Origin: Apoda limacodes
Taxonomy: Eukaryota > Arthropoda > Insecta > Lepidoptera > Limacodidae
DNA: 64,000 nucleotides
Assembly (NCBI GenBank): GCA_946406115.1
Contig: OX291542.1
Span: 3,000,959-3,064,958 of the forward strand
Reading direction: 5' to 3'
In this document: positions 32,760 through 44,200 of the stretch, piece by piece
How positions within the stretch are numbered: the stretch's first letter is position 1
Layout: each line of letters begins with the position of its first letter
Made by a program: the position numbers and the translations under genes
Notes under the pieces: generated by a model
What the model was told of the DNA's origin: nothing
Seen by the model: the letters and a program-made list of their open reading frames with translations, nothing else
Databases searched by the model: none

Positions 32760-33640
32760 AATTCATTGGCAAAATAGGTGGGCGACTTGCGAGGTATCCT
32801 TCTGGGAGTCGTGCTTTCTGTTCGCTTGCTAAAGCTGCCGAGGGGAACTTCTGCCAGCCGTCGTTACCACCACTGCGAAAGACCGATGGTGATTTGGCCC
32901 ATAGTGCAAAAGAGAAAGCCGATCTATTGGGCAGTCTCTTTGCCTCCAACTCGAATATGAACGACGAAGGCGCTGTACCACCTACTATACCGTGGTGCGG
33001 TAAGACCATGCCGGAAATCTCCATAACACAGCGGGAGGTCCGGCGAGCGTTGCTTTCTCTAGACGTTCATAAGTCGAGTGGGCCAGGCGGTATACCAGCA
33101 GTGTGCTCCTGAGTTAGTCCTGTACTCACGCGCCTCTTCGAGCTTTCCTACCACACTAGGCAATTTCCGTCTTCATGGAAGATGAACTTCTAGTGTATCT
33201 CACACACCGATGGGCACTTGCCATTTAGAATCAGGGGGAGGCATTGGCATGTAGCCTGGACATAGCGAAGGCCTTCAATCCGGTCTGGCACCGGCGTCTT
33301 TTATCGAAGTTGCTATCTTACGGAATGCCCGAGGGTTTGTGCAAATGGGTGGCTAGATTTTTGTCCGGCAGTCGCATACAAGCCGTAGTTGACGGTAGTT
33401 GCTCTGATAGCATGGACATTAATGCTGGTGTCCCGCAAGGCTCTGTGCTGTCTCCTACGCTTTTCTACTGCACATAAATGATATGTTGGACATCAACAAC
33501 ATACATTGCTATGCAGATGACAGTACTGGAGACGGTTATTACACAGTTCGTGCCAACATCCCTCGTTCCGTTGTGGAGGAAAAACGTGAAGAACTTGTGT
33601 CTCAAATCGAGATCAGTCTGTCCAAGGTCTCTAAATTGGA
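32760..33640 (+). pseudogene. LINE RT, N-terminal part, deleted and frameshifted
   Basis: Frames at 32894-33112, 33244-33477 and 33483-33704 carry RT pieces: a VHKSSGPGGIPAV linker, LDIAKAFNPVW (the Asp block, with a changed neighbour), AGVPQGSVLSPTLF and CYADDSTGD. A missing segment at 33182 and a small deletion near 33460 break the frame. It is inactive. Confidence 0.8.
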
Positions 33641-33645
33641 CTTAC

Positions 33646-33669
33646 CTACTTCTACTAGTTCGTCTGGAG
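33646..33669 (-). other. candidate 24-nt phase 1-1 exon
   Basis: The minus strand reads acceptor ...ATTGCCAG, a 24-nt open segment in phase 1, then donor GTAAGT. The segment would encode PDELVEV between split codons. Its size and phase match the exons of the minus-strand split gene. It lies downstream of the candidate stop exon and poly-A signal, however, so it may be a coincidence or belong to a longer isoform. Confidence 0.2.
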
Positions 33670-33816
33670 CTGGCAATGTGGTATATTATTTTACCATTTA
33701 TTAAATTGGACCAATAAATAATCGGACACTTACTTACACTTACATACTTTGGGCAAGCAAGGCAAGGCAAGGTAGTAAAATGATATTACACGTTTTGCAT
33801 TGATAGATATATATAT

Positions 33817-33822
33817 TTTATT
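33817..33822 (-). terminator. candidate poly-A signal AATAAA of the split gene
   Basis: AATAAA on the minus strand, about 160 bases downstream of the candidate TGA at 33981-33983. The distance suits a short 3' UTR. The DNA is AT-rich, so such hexamers are common and the assignment depends on the terminal exon being real. Confidence 0.3.
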
Positions 33823-33980
33823 AAGATATATTTTTAGCTTACAACAGTAATAATATCTGAGCCACATTGACACATTGACAAATCATGTTAACGACTTTGT
33901 ATGTGTTATATTTGTGAACAGAAAAATTATTAAAATGTCTTAGGAATAGCCATGTTCTTTACTGAAGCAGTTCTTGGAAT

Positions 33981-34018
33981 TCACCATCTCTTGAATCGAA
34001 CGAGGTTGCTTTCTGTTT
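33981..34018 (-). CDS. split gene, candidate terminal exon
   Basis: A strong acceptor (TTTCTTACTTCACAG) precedes a phase-1 frame of 11 codons, NLVRFKRW at its end, followed by TGA. If instead spliced at the GTGAAT within it, the length would not be a multiple of three. The stop and the AATAAA 160 bases on favour a last exon. A rival terminal exon is the 15-nt segment 34823-34837. Confidence 0.35.
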
Positions 34019-35232
34019 CTGTGAAGTAAGAAATGTAAATTATCGCTGGATACTGAGACTGGATGGGTAAAAAATTGGAAAAGGTATATTGTTACTCGGC
34101 GTAATTAAGAAACAAGTAATAAAACGTGCGGTCGCACTACTCGTGGGTTTCTTCTCTCACCCTATGGGTGTTGAGTTGCGGGTTTCGGGGGAGGGGAATT
34201 TACCTCCCACCATGTCGCACGAGGGCGCTTCCCGGAAAATCGAAAGAAAGTGGCAAGACGCCGTAGCCTTCCCTAAATAAAAATAAACTATGAACCTGCA
34301 CGCAGGTAAAAATAATTACTTATTTCCTAAAATCTGATCTGAATTACAGTTTGAAGTTGGTGTCAAGAAAGTGAAGTGTGTAATAAACTTTAGGTATGTA
34401 CATATACACCAACTTCAAACTGTTTTTCAGCTCAGAGTTTTAGAAATAAGTAATTATTTTTACCTTTTTAGTGCATCATTTTGAAGTCGGTTGTGTTTTT
34501 TGTTAAATGTTTGTATTTTTTACTTTTGAGTGACGAATTCCTTTTTTTTCTCGTACACTAAAAACATCGATATCGTAACAATACAATCATATATTTATAA
34601 ATAATTTTGAAAATCTGTCTATATAATTATGACGGAGTTATGCACGAACATACATAAATAAAAAAATAAAAACATCCGAATTGAGAACCTCCTCCTTTTT
34701 TTTAAGTCGGTTTTAACCTTTTTAATTGATAAAACGTGGTTTTGTTATGATAAAATAGAATTAGGTTAGTTTGTCGTAACTTAAGTAATGTAAAATATAA
34801 GAGAGTATAGGTTATGCATTACCTTAAAATCCAAATCCTGAAAATGCTGGAAAAATAAAATAAATATTCAATTAAGTTTTGCTCTAGGTTCCTCTTATAT
34901 AAAATTTAGTGTCCAACCGAATGTCAATTTTTAGCCGAAGCTGAAGCCTGTATGGCCGAAACCGAATGTTTAATCATAATTAGATATTAACTAAAAGTAT
35001 ACACGACAAAAACTCATAATATTCAATAGCCATATGTAAAAAAATTGTTTAGTCAGGTTGTTGTTTGTCCAACTATATTTACAGCCTTATAATTCTGCCA
35101 TCACTACATCGATTTTGATAAAATTTTACATACGAATTGTTTTATAGATGTTCACATAAATGGTCTAAACAGTGAAATTAAGATAAAACATTTTCTAAGG
35201 TATTTCTAAGGTAGGTAGTAGGCAATAGGCAA

Positions 35233-35278
<46 letters not shown>

Positions 35279-38200
35279 TAGTAGGCACCAGGCAGTAGGT
35301 AGTAGGCACCAGGCAGTAGGTAGTAGGCACCAGGCAGTAGGTAGTAGGCAGTAGGTAGTAGGCACTATGTAGTAGGCAGTAGGCAGTAGGTAGTAAGTAC
35401 TAAGTTTAGAAAAGTGCCTTATGTGTTTATAACCGCCATATAGTTTTGTAATGAAATGCTTGAGACTCTAATATTTTATTTCCTTGAGATTTATAGTTTA
35501 GGAGTTATTGGCTTCCTATAATTTATAAAACTCGTGTTCTAAAAATCTGAAAAAATACTTTCAATGAAACATATTAATTTCTCTTTAAGACGAGAAGTAA
35601 CATAAATATATGTCCGAAATAGAGTTTGTTAAATTTGTGTTTTCTTTACGTTTTGAGACCGGAATCATTTGCGACTATTTTTCGAGTGATGACTGTTTGA
35701 GTGTGCGAGTTTTTTCAGATCGGATATCTTAAGAACCAATAGACCCATTCGTTTTTCCGACATCTCAATCGATTTCCCGACACCCGGAACGGAACCGAAC
35801 CGATAAGTAATTTTTTTTAAGCAAAATCCTTGATGCGTGTCCGACGCACACTTGGCTGGTTTTTTCATAATTTATTAATTACCAGCAGTTAGGTGGAACG
35901 TGGCGTGGCGAGAGATCGGACTGATTTAATTCGAGATAGACGATTTTAGTAATAGTTGAATGGCATTCGCATTTACTTTTAGTAGTATTTAGGCTGTTAA
36001 ATAAATTACATAAATACCTAACACCTGTTAGCAGTACCGGTACAAATATCTTTAAAACGTTAACAAAAATCATGTTGTGTCAATTTAACACCTAGGTATC
36101 TAAATTATTTTGTTCTTGTTATACAGACTAGCATAAAAAATGAATAGAGCAATGGAAACTGAAACTTTAAACCGAGTTGGCCGTGTGCCTGTGCCTGTTC
36201 CTTGTACCTGTGCCTGTGCCTGGAGATGGTTCACGTATATTTCATTCTTTAGCATTTTCTGTATATGGGAGGATTGGCTCGTCGTATGACATTAGGCATG
36301 CAAATTTTAACTATGGATCTTAGTACTGTCAAAACTAAATTTGAAATTATTAGCTGGACTTAAATTCATTTCAAACAATATCGTCTTCAGAGTGATGAGC
36401 TCGTGGTTCTGTCGCGTTCTTCTATGATGTGATGATTTAGTGATGGGATTTTTACATTTAAATATGTTGATGGGATAGATATTTTATGTAAATCCAAACT
36501 AATAGGTATATATTTGAAAGACTGTTTGTTTGTTACTGCAATCAATTGAGTTTATTTCTGGCACAAAATAAATTGGCAAGTTCCCGCAGGCACACCTATA
36601 TAACTGAATTTATATATACATAAAAATATCAATAGTTTCAGCAAGAAAAGTGACGTTCACAAAGTAAATACTAGAAGTAAAAATAAGCTGTTGGTGCATG
36701 ATACACGTCTACACAAAATAAGTAACTCTTTTATGGGGCAATGTATACACTTTTACAACAAAGTTCCCAATAAAATTCAAAATCTATCAATAAGTAAATT
36801 TAAATCTTTTATCAAGCAGGTACTTTGTAAAAAGGCATACTACAATATTTCAGACTATGTAAATGATAAAAATCCTTGGGACTGATGATTCTCAATTACA
36901 GGATGCATAGGTAAACCAAATTAAAATGGAAATAACATAAAATTGTACGACTAAAAATTTTTTATTTAAAACATTAATTGTATTTTAGTTTATTTGTATT
37001 ATTGATAGTGTTTTTAAAGGAGTAACTATCGAGTTTCTTGCCGGATTCTTCTCGGTAGAAATCAACAACATTGTGAACCGGCGGGAAGGTGGGAGGGTTC
37101 AAAAAATAATATTTTATAACTTTGAGAATTCAAAAGTGATTGTAAAAACCTTTTTTGAATAAACCATTTTGACTTTTGACTTTTTTGACTTTTGACATAT
37201 ATACAGATATATTTAGCAAATCTCTTGCATTACGAAAGACTCCCCGACTAGTAATCTAACGACGATAGCCGAATTTACCGCGAGCGGTGCCGCGGGGAAA
37301 TGTTAGTGTACTCATAAAACCAATACAAATACCCTATTTATATTTTACATACAAATTGAAGAAAACATTACCTTTAAATATTTCCTGAACACCGTCTGTT
37401 ACTGCTTTCATACTGGAACTTGTCGCTGGAATTAAACAATTGTTAGAGTTAATAAACAATATAGATACTTTAGATTAATCAATAACCTTTGAATTCAAAC
37501 TTGAATACGGACACCTTTTTTTTACGTCTTTTTCAATTGAAAATCTTATACTTTAAGCAAGGTAAGAGCCAGCCTTCTTGTCAGCCGCAGTAAAATATAA
37601 TATTTAAAATTTTTTAGCAGCTAGGACACAATATTACCACAAAATAAGATTAACACGGATGAATGGACAGACGGAAATTATAAAGGGAACCCTTAGGTCT
37701 ACGACATCCTAAAGATTATCACTCACCAACTTGCACGCCTCCCATTGCGCCCCCCATTGCGCCGCCTATATCTGTAAACATAGAAGTAATAAAAAATAAT
37801 CTTAAATTTTAACTAAATAAATAAATCTTAAAACTTAACTAACTTTAAACACTACTAATACAATTTAAACAAAAAATAAAAAAGACTAAAAAATATACTA
37901 AAAGCTTTTTAACAAAAAAAAACAACCGGCTTCAAAAAGATGCCCTAAAACGGTAAAAATAATTACTTATTTCTAAAAATCTGATCTGATTTACAGTTTA
38001 GTATCTTGAAAGTGAAGTGAGTTATAAACTGTTTGGTACATAGACGTATGACGTCATTTTTTACTCAAGTTACTCGCTTAGCAAGCAAGACATACCTATA
38101 ATATATTACTAGGTACAAAATATAATTAACCAATATATTTTAGAGAGCGAAAAAATCAATGTGACGAACTGGACGAGTGCTATTGCCTTGCCTTCTTACG

Positions 38201-41200
38201 ATACAGTTTACCTATTAGTCATATTAATATATTTTGACATCGTATTTTACAGTTTATTATAAATATTTAAATAATTATTGTAATTAGTAGACAAGGAATA
38301 AATATAGTTATACTTAGAGACGTTTTTCATGCAAAAATCGTACAATATTACAAAATTTGTGAAATATTTCAAATTTTCAAAACAACGTTTGTTCTAGTTC
38401 TTCAAAGTTTTGTCTAGAACAATTTAGAAAACTGTTTGTTGCGTTACGGGCGGGCGTTCAAATGAACAGTGTCTCGTAAGCATTTTAGGTTCTAAAAACC
38501 CGTGCAGTGTCTCCTACTATATATAATGTACTCTGTGCTACTGAACACGGAAACGGAATTACGCGCTCGGGATATGCATGGACTAGCAATAAGCTTAGAA
38601 ATATTAGTTTTAGTTAACCCAATGTTTCGGGCAGCCAGCATTACCCGAAACCGAAACCGAAACTCAGGCCGAAAACCGAAACGTTTTACGTAATAAAGCT
38701 AAAACTTCGGTCGGTTACTAGGTACTTTTAGGAGGTTGTTTTTTGATTTTGTTCTTAATATGCTAGCTTAACGTACAGTAGGAAACCCTGGCTCCCGATA
38801 CAGTTACCGTTTCAGGAACCGTTCGTTCGAGTACCTCCGCTCGATCGAGTACCTCCGCTCGTTCGAGTACCTCCGCTCGTTCGAGTACCTCCGCTCGTTC
38901 GAGTACCTCCGCTCGTTCGAGTACCTCCGCTCGTTCGAGTACCTCCGCTCCGCCAAATAACAAAAGCCTTATTATAACAACTTGATATCGTCACACTTAC
39001 CTCCCGACATAGCTTTAGTGACACCTTCCTGCATTTTACCTACGCCACCTTAAAAGAAAAATATTATCAAATAACCACAAGATTTTGTACGATTGAAATA
39101 AAAATCATTGTAAAAACTAATTCGTAAGTGAATTTAAGGCAAGCGGATAAAAGAAAACCTAGTTTAATTTGTTAACGTCACGTAAGTATACATTTATAAA
39201 TTGCAAAATAGATAACGAGGTTTCCAGAGAGCATGACATAGATAATGTTGTATTTGTGGATTACCCACAGACCTAGGATTTTTACGTCTGTATCTATGGG
39301 ATTACCTAGGAAATATTAAAAAAGTGAAAATTTAAGGGGGGTACAAGCAACAGTTTTTCGTTGGTTTTACTCAAACGTGCAGTGATTGTAGTGTGAGCTC
39401 TAAAGTGTAACACCAATTAATGAAACCCGGCCAAGTGTGATACGGGCTCGAGTCATTACCATTTCAAATTACCGTATTAGCGCCATCTTGTGAAAATGTG
39501 TAAATTATTAACAAACACAGTTACATATTTGTTCATTGGAGACGATATTCAAAGTTAAGCAACGTTGGTCAGTCATTGGATGATGGTTTGTAAAACTTTC
39601 ACTCAACAGATTTTTTTTTACTTTTTTAACTATTAAAGTAAAAATTATAGAAAAAAATATTAATTGCCACAGACAGAACTTAATCAAAAAAAATAATAAA
39701 ATAAAATAATTTTTGACTTACTCATTGACCCCTTGATTAGTCCTTCTGTAATAAAATATTTAAATATCGTCAAAATATAATCAAATATGTATGTAAAATA
39801 TACGCATTGTTAGTCCCTACGCCACATCGGAAAAAATGCATCTCTCGAAGCATTATATATTTAATTGTTCCTTTAATTAATTCGTCTAATTAGATAAAAG
39901 GATAGAAAAGTATTTCAAAAGTAAGGAAATACTACAGGAAAGTAGGAAATTTATTTTTGAAACAAAGTAGAGTAGCATTGGCCATTGTAGAACAATGCAA
40001 TCGCGTGTCGGTATAAGTTAGATGTAGAGTTAGATCTTGATTCTTGATCAAATTTTATTCAAATTCAAATTCAATATAATTTATTCAGTTTAGGCTACAA
40101 TAATTGAGCACTTATGAATGTCACTACGCCATCGGTTCGTAAGTCTACAGGGCGGGAGACCTTGTACTGAGAAGAACCGGCAAGAAACTCAGCAAGGGCA
40201 TTTCTTTTCGCCCTTTCTCTTACAGCGTCCAATTAAAATATTGGAAAATGCCCTCCCTATCATAAAAGGACACTTTCCATTACAAACATAAAAAAACATG
40301 AAATATAAAGCACAAGCACAACATAAAAAAGTATATAATATAAACAAAAACAGTTTATGTATTCATCACTAAGAAATAATCAATGTCTTACAGTATTAAT
40401 AAACAAAGCAAAAAAGTTAGACTAAATACTAAGAATACAAAGAACTTTGCAAGAGCAGACCAGCCTCCACAGGCGGCACCCGTTCACGAGTATGACACAT
40501 GAATCAGCCATCGCTTCGCTCAACCATGTTTTAGGGAACGTAACGACCCGACACACACGCCACCACCGCAGAGACACTTTGAGAGAGCATGACACACTCA
40601 AGCAACTCCAATAAAACTTCGATTGTACTAGTTACAATGTGTGTAGTAAAGGAACAAAATATAAGAGGAGAAGATTGGAAGGTTCGTAATGCTTTATTTT
40701 AGAAGAATTCTAGAATGTACCTTTTTTACCCTGCTTTTGATTTACTTAGGTATGTATTGCTTATGACAAAATCAGTGTCGTAACTAGCTTTTTGCGCGCA
40801 CACACAGGGAGGCAAACTGTCTTCTCAGACTTAAGGGTTCGATACGGTCTGTGAGTTTGAGATCGGCAACGATTCTCTCAGCCCAACGTTGAATCGGGTC
40901 AAAAGGCATAAGCTGGTATCCGGGTGCAGAGTTGGCAGTAGTACCCCATATGGGATCGGACTTGCTACATATAAAACAGCAACTTTTACCCCGAGGTGAA
41001 GTACTGCTTTGCTCGATTGAGTACTCCAAGTGTTTTGGATGCCAGCTTCACCTTGTCTTCCATAGATAGTTTGACCATTTATAGGTTCTAAGGTGTGAAT
41101 TCCATGCGGATAGAAGCGGTGCAATGGTAGAAAGAAGCCGTACGCAGTACTTTTTTTTATCTGGCACATGAAACCAGGGCTCCGGGCAAATAAAGCTCCC

Positions 41201-44200
41201 AAAATAACGAAATACATGTTCGTATATTTTTCATCCAATAACATAACTCCGCAAATAAAAAAAAAACATTGGTCAATCGAAAGAAACTAAAAAAGTGGTT
41301 TAAAGCCGTGCAAAAAAAGCAAACCTTAAGACCATTCTTAAAATAAAAATATGTTATTTAATGTGCCCATAAATAAGCTCACAAATAACATTAATTCAAG
41401 TGAAATAGATCATATTATTTTTAGCTGCCAAACAATTTTGAACTATTTCTTTAGTTACAACAGTTGATCACTGACCCGTTGCGATAAAATGCAAAGGATT
41501 TGCAGAATGCTATTTACAAAAACAAAGCCAGGTCTCATTTTTGTCAGCAGCAGCACTGTGAACTGTAAACCTTGCAAATAAATCAAACAAATAAGAAGGA
41601 CTTGACGAGAGTGGCTACAAGTTGTCATTTGACAAGAAAGACTCACATATAAATGATATACTTTAGGAAATAAACTTTAAAGACATATTTGATAAAATGA
41701 TGAACTTCAGAAGTAAAAAATAAGAAATTATTAACTAACATCAACGTTGATCCAGTTTTTAAACCAGTTACGATTGCTACAACATGTATTAAATTAATCA
41801 TAATAACCAACAAAGCTATCAATAATTCGATGTTTTCATTCACATTTTTTTATCAATTCTGAAGGTCCGAGCTCCATACGTTCTAAGGTCTTTGTATGGC
41901 TTAAGATGAGTCTAACGTAAGGCATCATTTCGAACAGTTTCTTTGAACAAAACCTATTTTATTATACAAGCATATAGTGCTTAGTTTTTACCACAGACTT
42001 TAAAGCTGGATACCGCTTGTGTGATTGGTATCGTTAACCATTCTCTCAGCTTGTTTTGAACTGAGTAGAAAGGGCCAAGCTGGTATTCAGGTGCTCCAGA
42101 CGTGGCAGCAGTACTTAAGTTGGGGCTGGACATGCGACTTTAGGCAGCAAGCAACCTTTCCCGAGGAATGAATATTTCGCTCCGTGAAGTAGACCAGTTT
42201 CTTGAACGCCACCTTGAGCTTGTCTTTCAAATGATTACGCAACTGAGCGTCGCTGGAAATATCAACACCCAGGATCCCAATGCTGTTAGTAATGGTACGA
42301 GATATGATCTGGACCATAGTAATGGGGTTTTCTTAACGATGAACGTACTGATGTCCAGGTTGTGCTGAATCGGACCATCGTTTTCCCGTCACCGTTCAGA
42401 GACCTTAGAAAAAGTGGTCTTAATTTTCGTTCAAATTTTTCCCCGGTTTTATTACAGAACTCCTTAGGTAGCAAAAGCTATTGGTACGAATAAACGCTTA
42501 TTCGTAAATATTTACTAAAATACAATACACGAATGACACCAAGAACTTGTTCGTAGAAATGGTAAAGACAAATTAAATTTATGATTAATTTTGCGTTCTT
42601 TCCTCGTCATACGTCAGGAGTCTTTATCAATTTAAGCTTACTGAATAACCTTTCGCAGGACACTAGACACTAGACACTGTTATCATAAATGTCAGCTAGT
42701 TTGAAGACTTGCTTAGAGGTAGCGTCCTTCCTCAACTTATTTTGATCCTTGTCTAACGGTATACTTTTGTGTGTAAAATGTCAACATTACACACACACAA
42801 GAGTGGTTTTAAAGATCGCTCGATAACTGTCATATTCATATATATAATACAGTAGTGTGGCGAGTCTACAACCGTATTTGTGATTAAAAATATTGTTTGT
42901 AGGCATGACCATAAATTTTTTCCTGGTCATTTCTGCGCCCCCCCAGTGCCTGCGCCTTGTGTCAGAGCACCGCTGGCACCGCCCTATTTACGGCACTACT
43001 GTACTAGTCAAAATATGCACGCCGTATAGTCGAAATAGTTTTAACTATTTCATCTTAAATTCATACCTTGATACCTCCAAAACAAACAGACGAATATTGT
43101 TGTGTGATTTTTTTGATTATTTTCCTTGACGTGTAAATCAACGGCAAGTAGGTACGCTGTAGGTTTTAATTCATTTGCGGTGTCAGAATATGTAAATGAC
43201 TGTATTTAGAATAGATTTATTTATTGTATTGACTTGGAAGCCTGACTTTTTACATCTCTAAGGGACGTAAATGTAATTTTCTGTTATTAAATTTACCTTG
43301 ATACCCTCCACGCGTTCCTGAAATTTATCTTAGATTATTAGAAGACAAACAGACAGATGATTTAACTACAAGTAAACATTTTTTGTGACAACAACTTCTG
43401 CTATAAGACTTTGCTTTTTGCTAAATTTGACTATAGGTACTAAGTCAACGGGAACTGCCCAACAGGTTTGATTTATTTCAAGTGTCAAACTTTACAGCAT
43501 TGGCCGTACAGGGCTGTAGCTAGAGTTGAATCTAAGGTAGGGCAGCGGTGGTTTCATGCACGGGTACGGCGCAAGTAATTTTTCTATCTTTCATTATTTT
43601 ACCTGCTTGTGAGCGTGAGTAATTAAGGTAGAAGGTAATTGGGTGGGATCGCAAGAAAACAAAAGCAAAATGGCATTAATTTATAGTACGGGAAAACAAT
43701 TTATATATATTATACCTTAGTTTATGGTACTTTTAAGGTAGGGCATTAGTATTTCAAGGTAGGGCACTGCCCCACAATGCCCCTCCTTAGCTACGGCCCT
43801 GTGTCCGTATTTATTAATTGAGGCTTAATTTTCTTACAGGACCTAAATATTTGATGTTAAGTTATAAAACATGACAATTGCCAAAAGCCACTGTGAAAAA
43901 TTCGATTTTGCTGACTGAATTTGGACAGAAAAACTATCCTTTTCGTGCTGGTGAGGCGAAAACATTATCATTTGTGATGGGTTAAAACTAGCGTCAGGCT
44001 GATCAAAAAATTTGTCAGACGGAAACCGTAATGTCACGCCTATTATAATTTTATGTTTGTGTCTTGTGAAAACGTCATCAGCGGCGTTGCGCCCTTTTTT
44101 TTCTGTTTAGTTAATTTTTTTGTCACACTGGCTCGTGAACAGTGTTATTATTCCCACGGGCTTTTTCTTCATAAATTTGACTTTACAGAAGTGATAGATT

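Larger units (their letters stand above)
31470..33640 (+). mobile_element. jockey-like LINE copy 2, 5' portion, 3' truncated
   Basis: Endonuclease and early RT of the same family as 1-1610. From 33076 onward it matches bases 1-760 of the window closely, apart from small indels and a deletion of about 200 bases at 33182 that removes the KKGDRSD to GRSTGD part of RT. It breaks off near 33640, in the region just after YADD, and lacks the C-terminal part and poly-A tail. Confidence 0.85.

Noticed and set aside
36180..36230. Run of CTGTGCCTGTGCCTG as a minus-strand Gly-Thr microexon
   Set aside because: A 12-nt phase 1-1 reading is possible but the run is a simple repeat and the sites are weak.
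38763..39024. Minus-strand frames through the 18-bp array (GGTRTS repeats) as an exon of the split gene
   Set aside because: The only fair donor (GAAACG|GTAACT) and acceptor choices give either a stop or the wrong phase for the neighbouring exons; treated as a minisatellite.
41455..41843. Two minus-strand frames with hydrophobic starts, at first read as a second signal-peptide exon
   Set aside because: Possible donors are weak or in the wrong phase for the phase-1 exons, and a better signal exon with leader intron lies at 58.8 kb.
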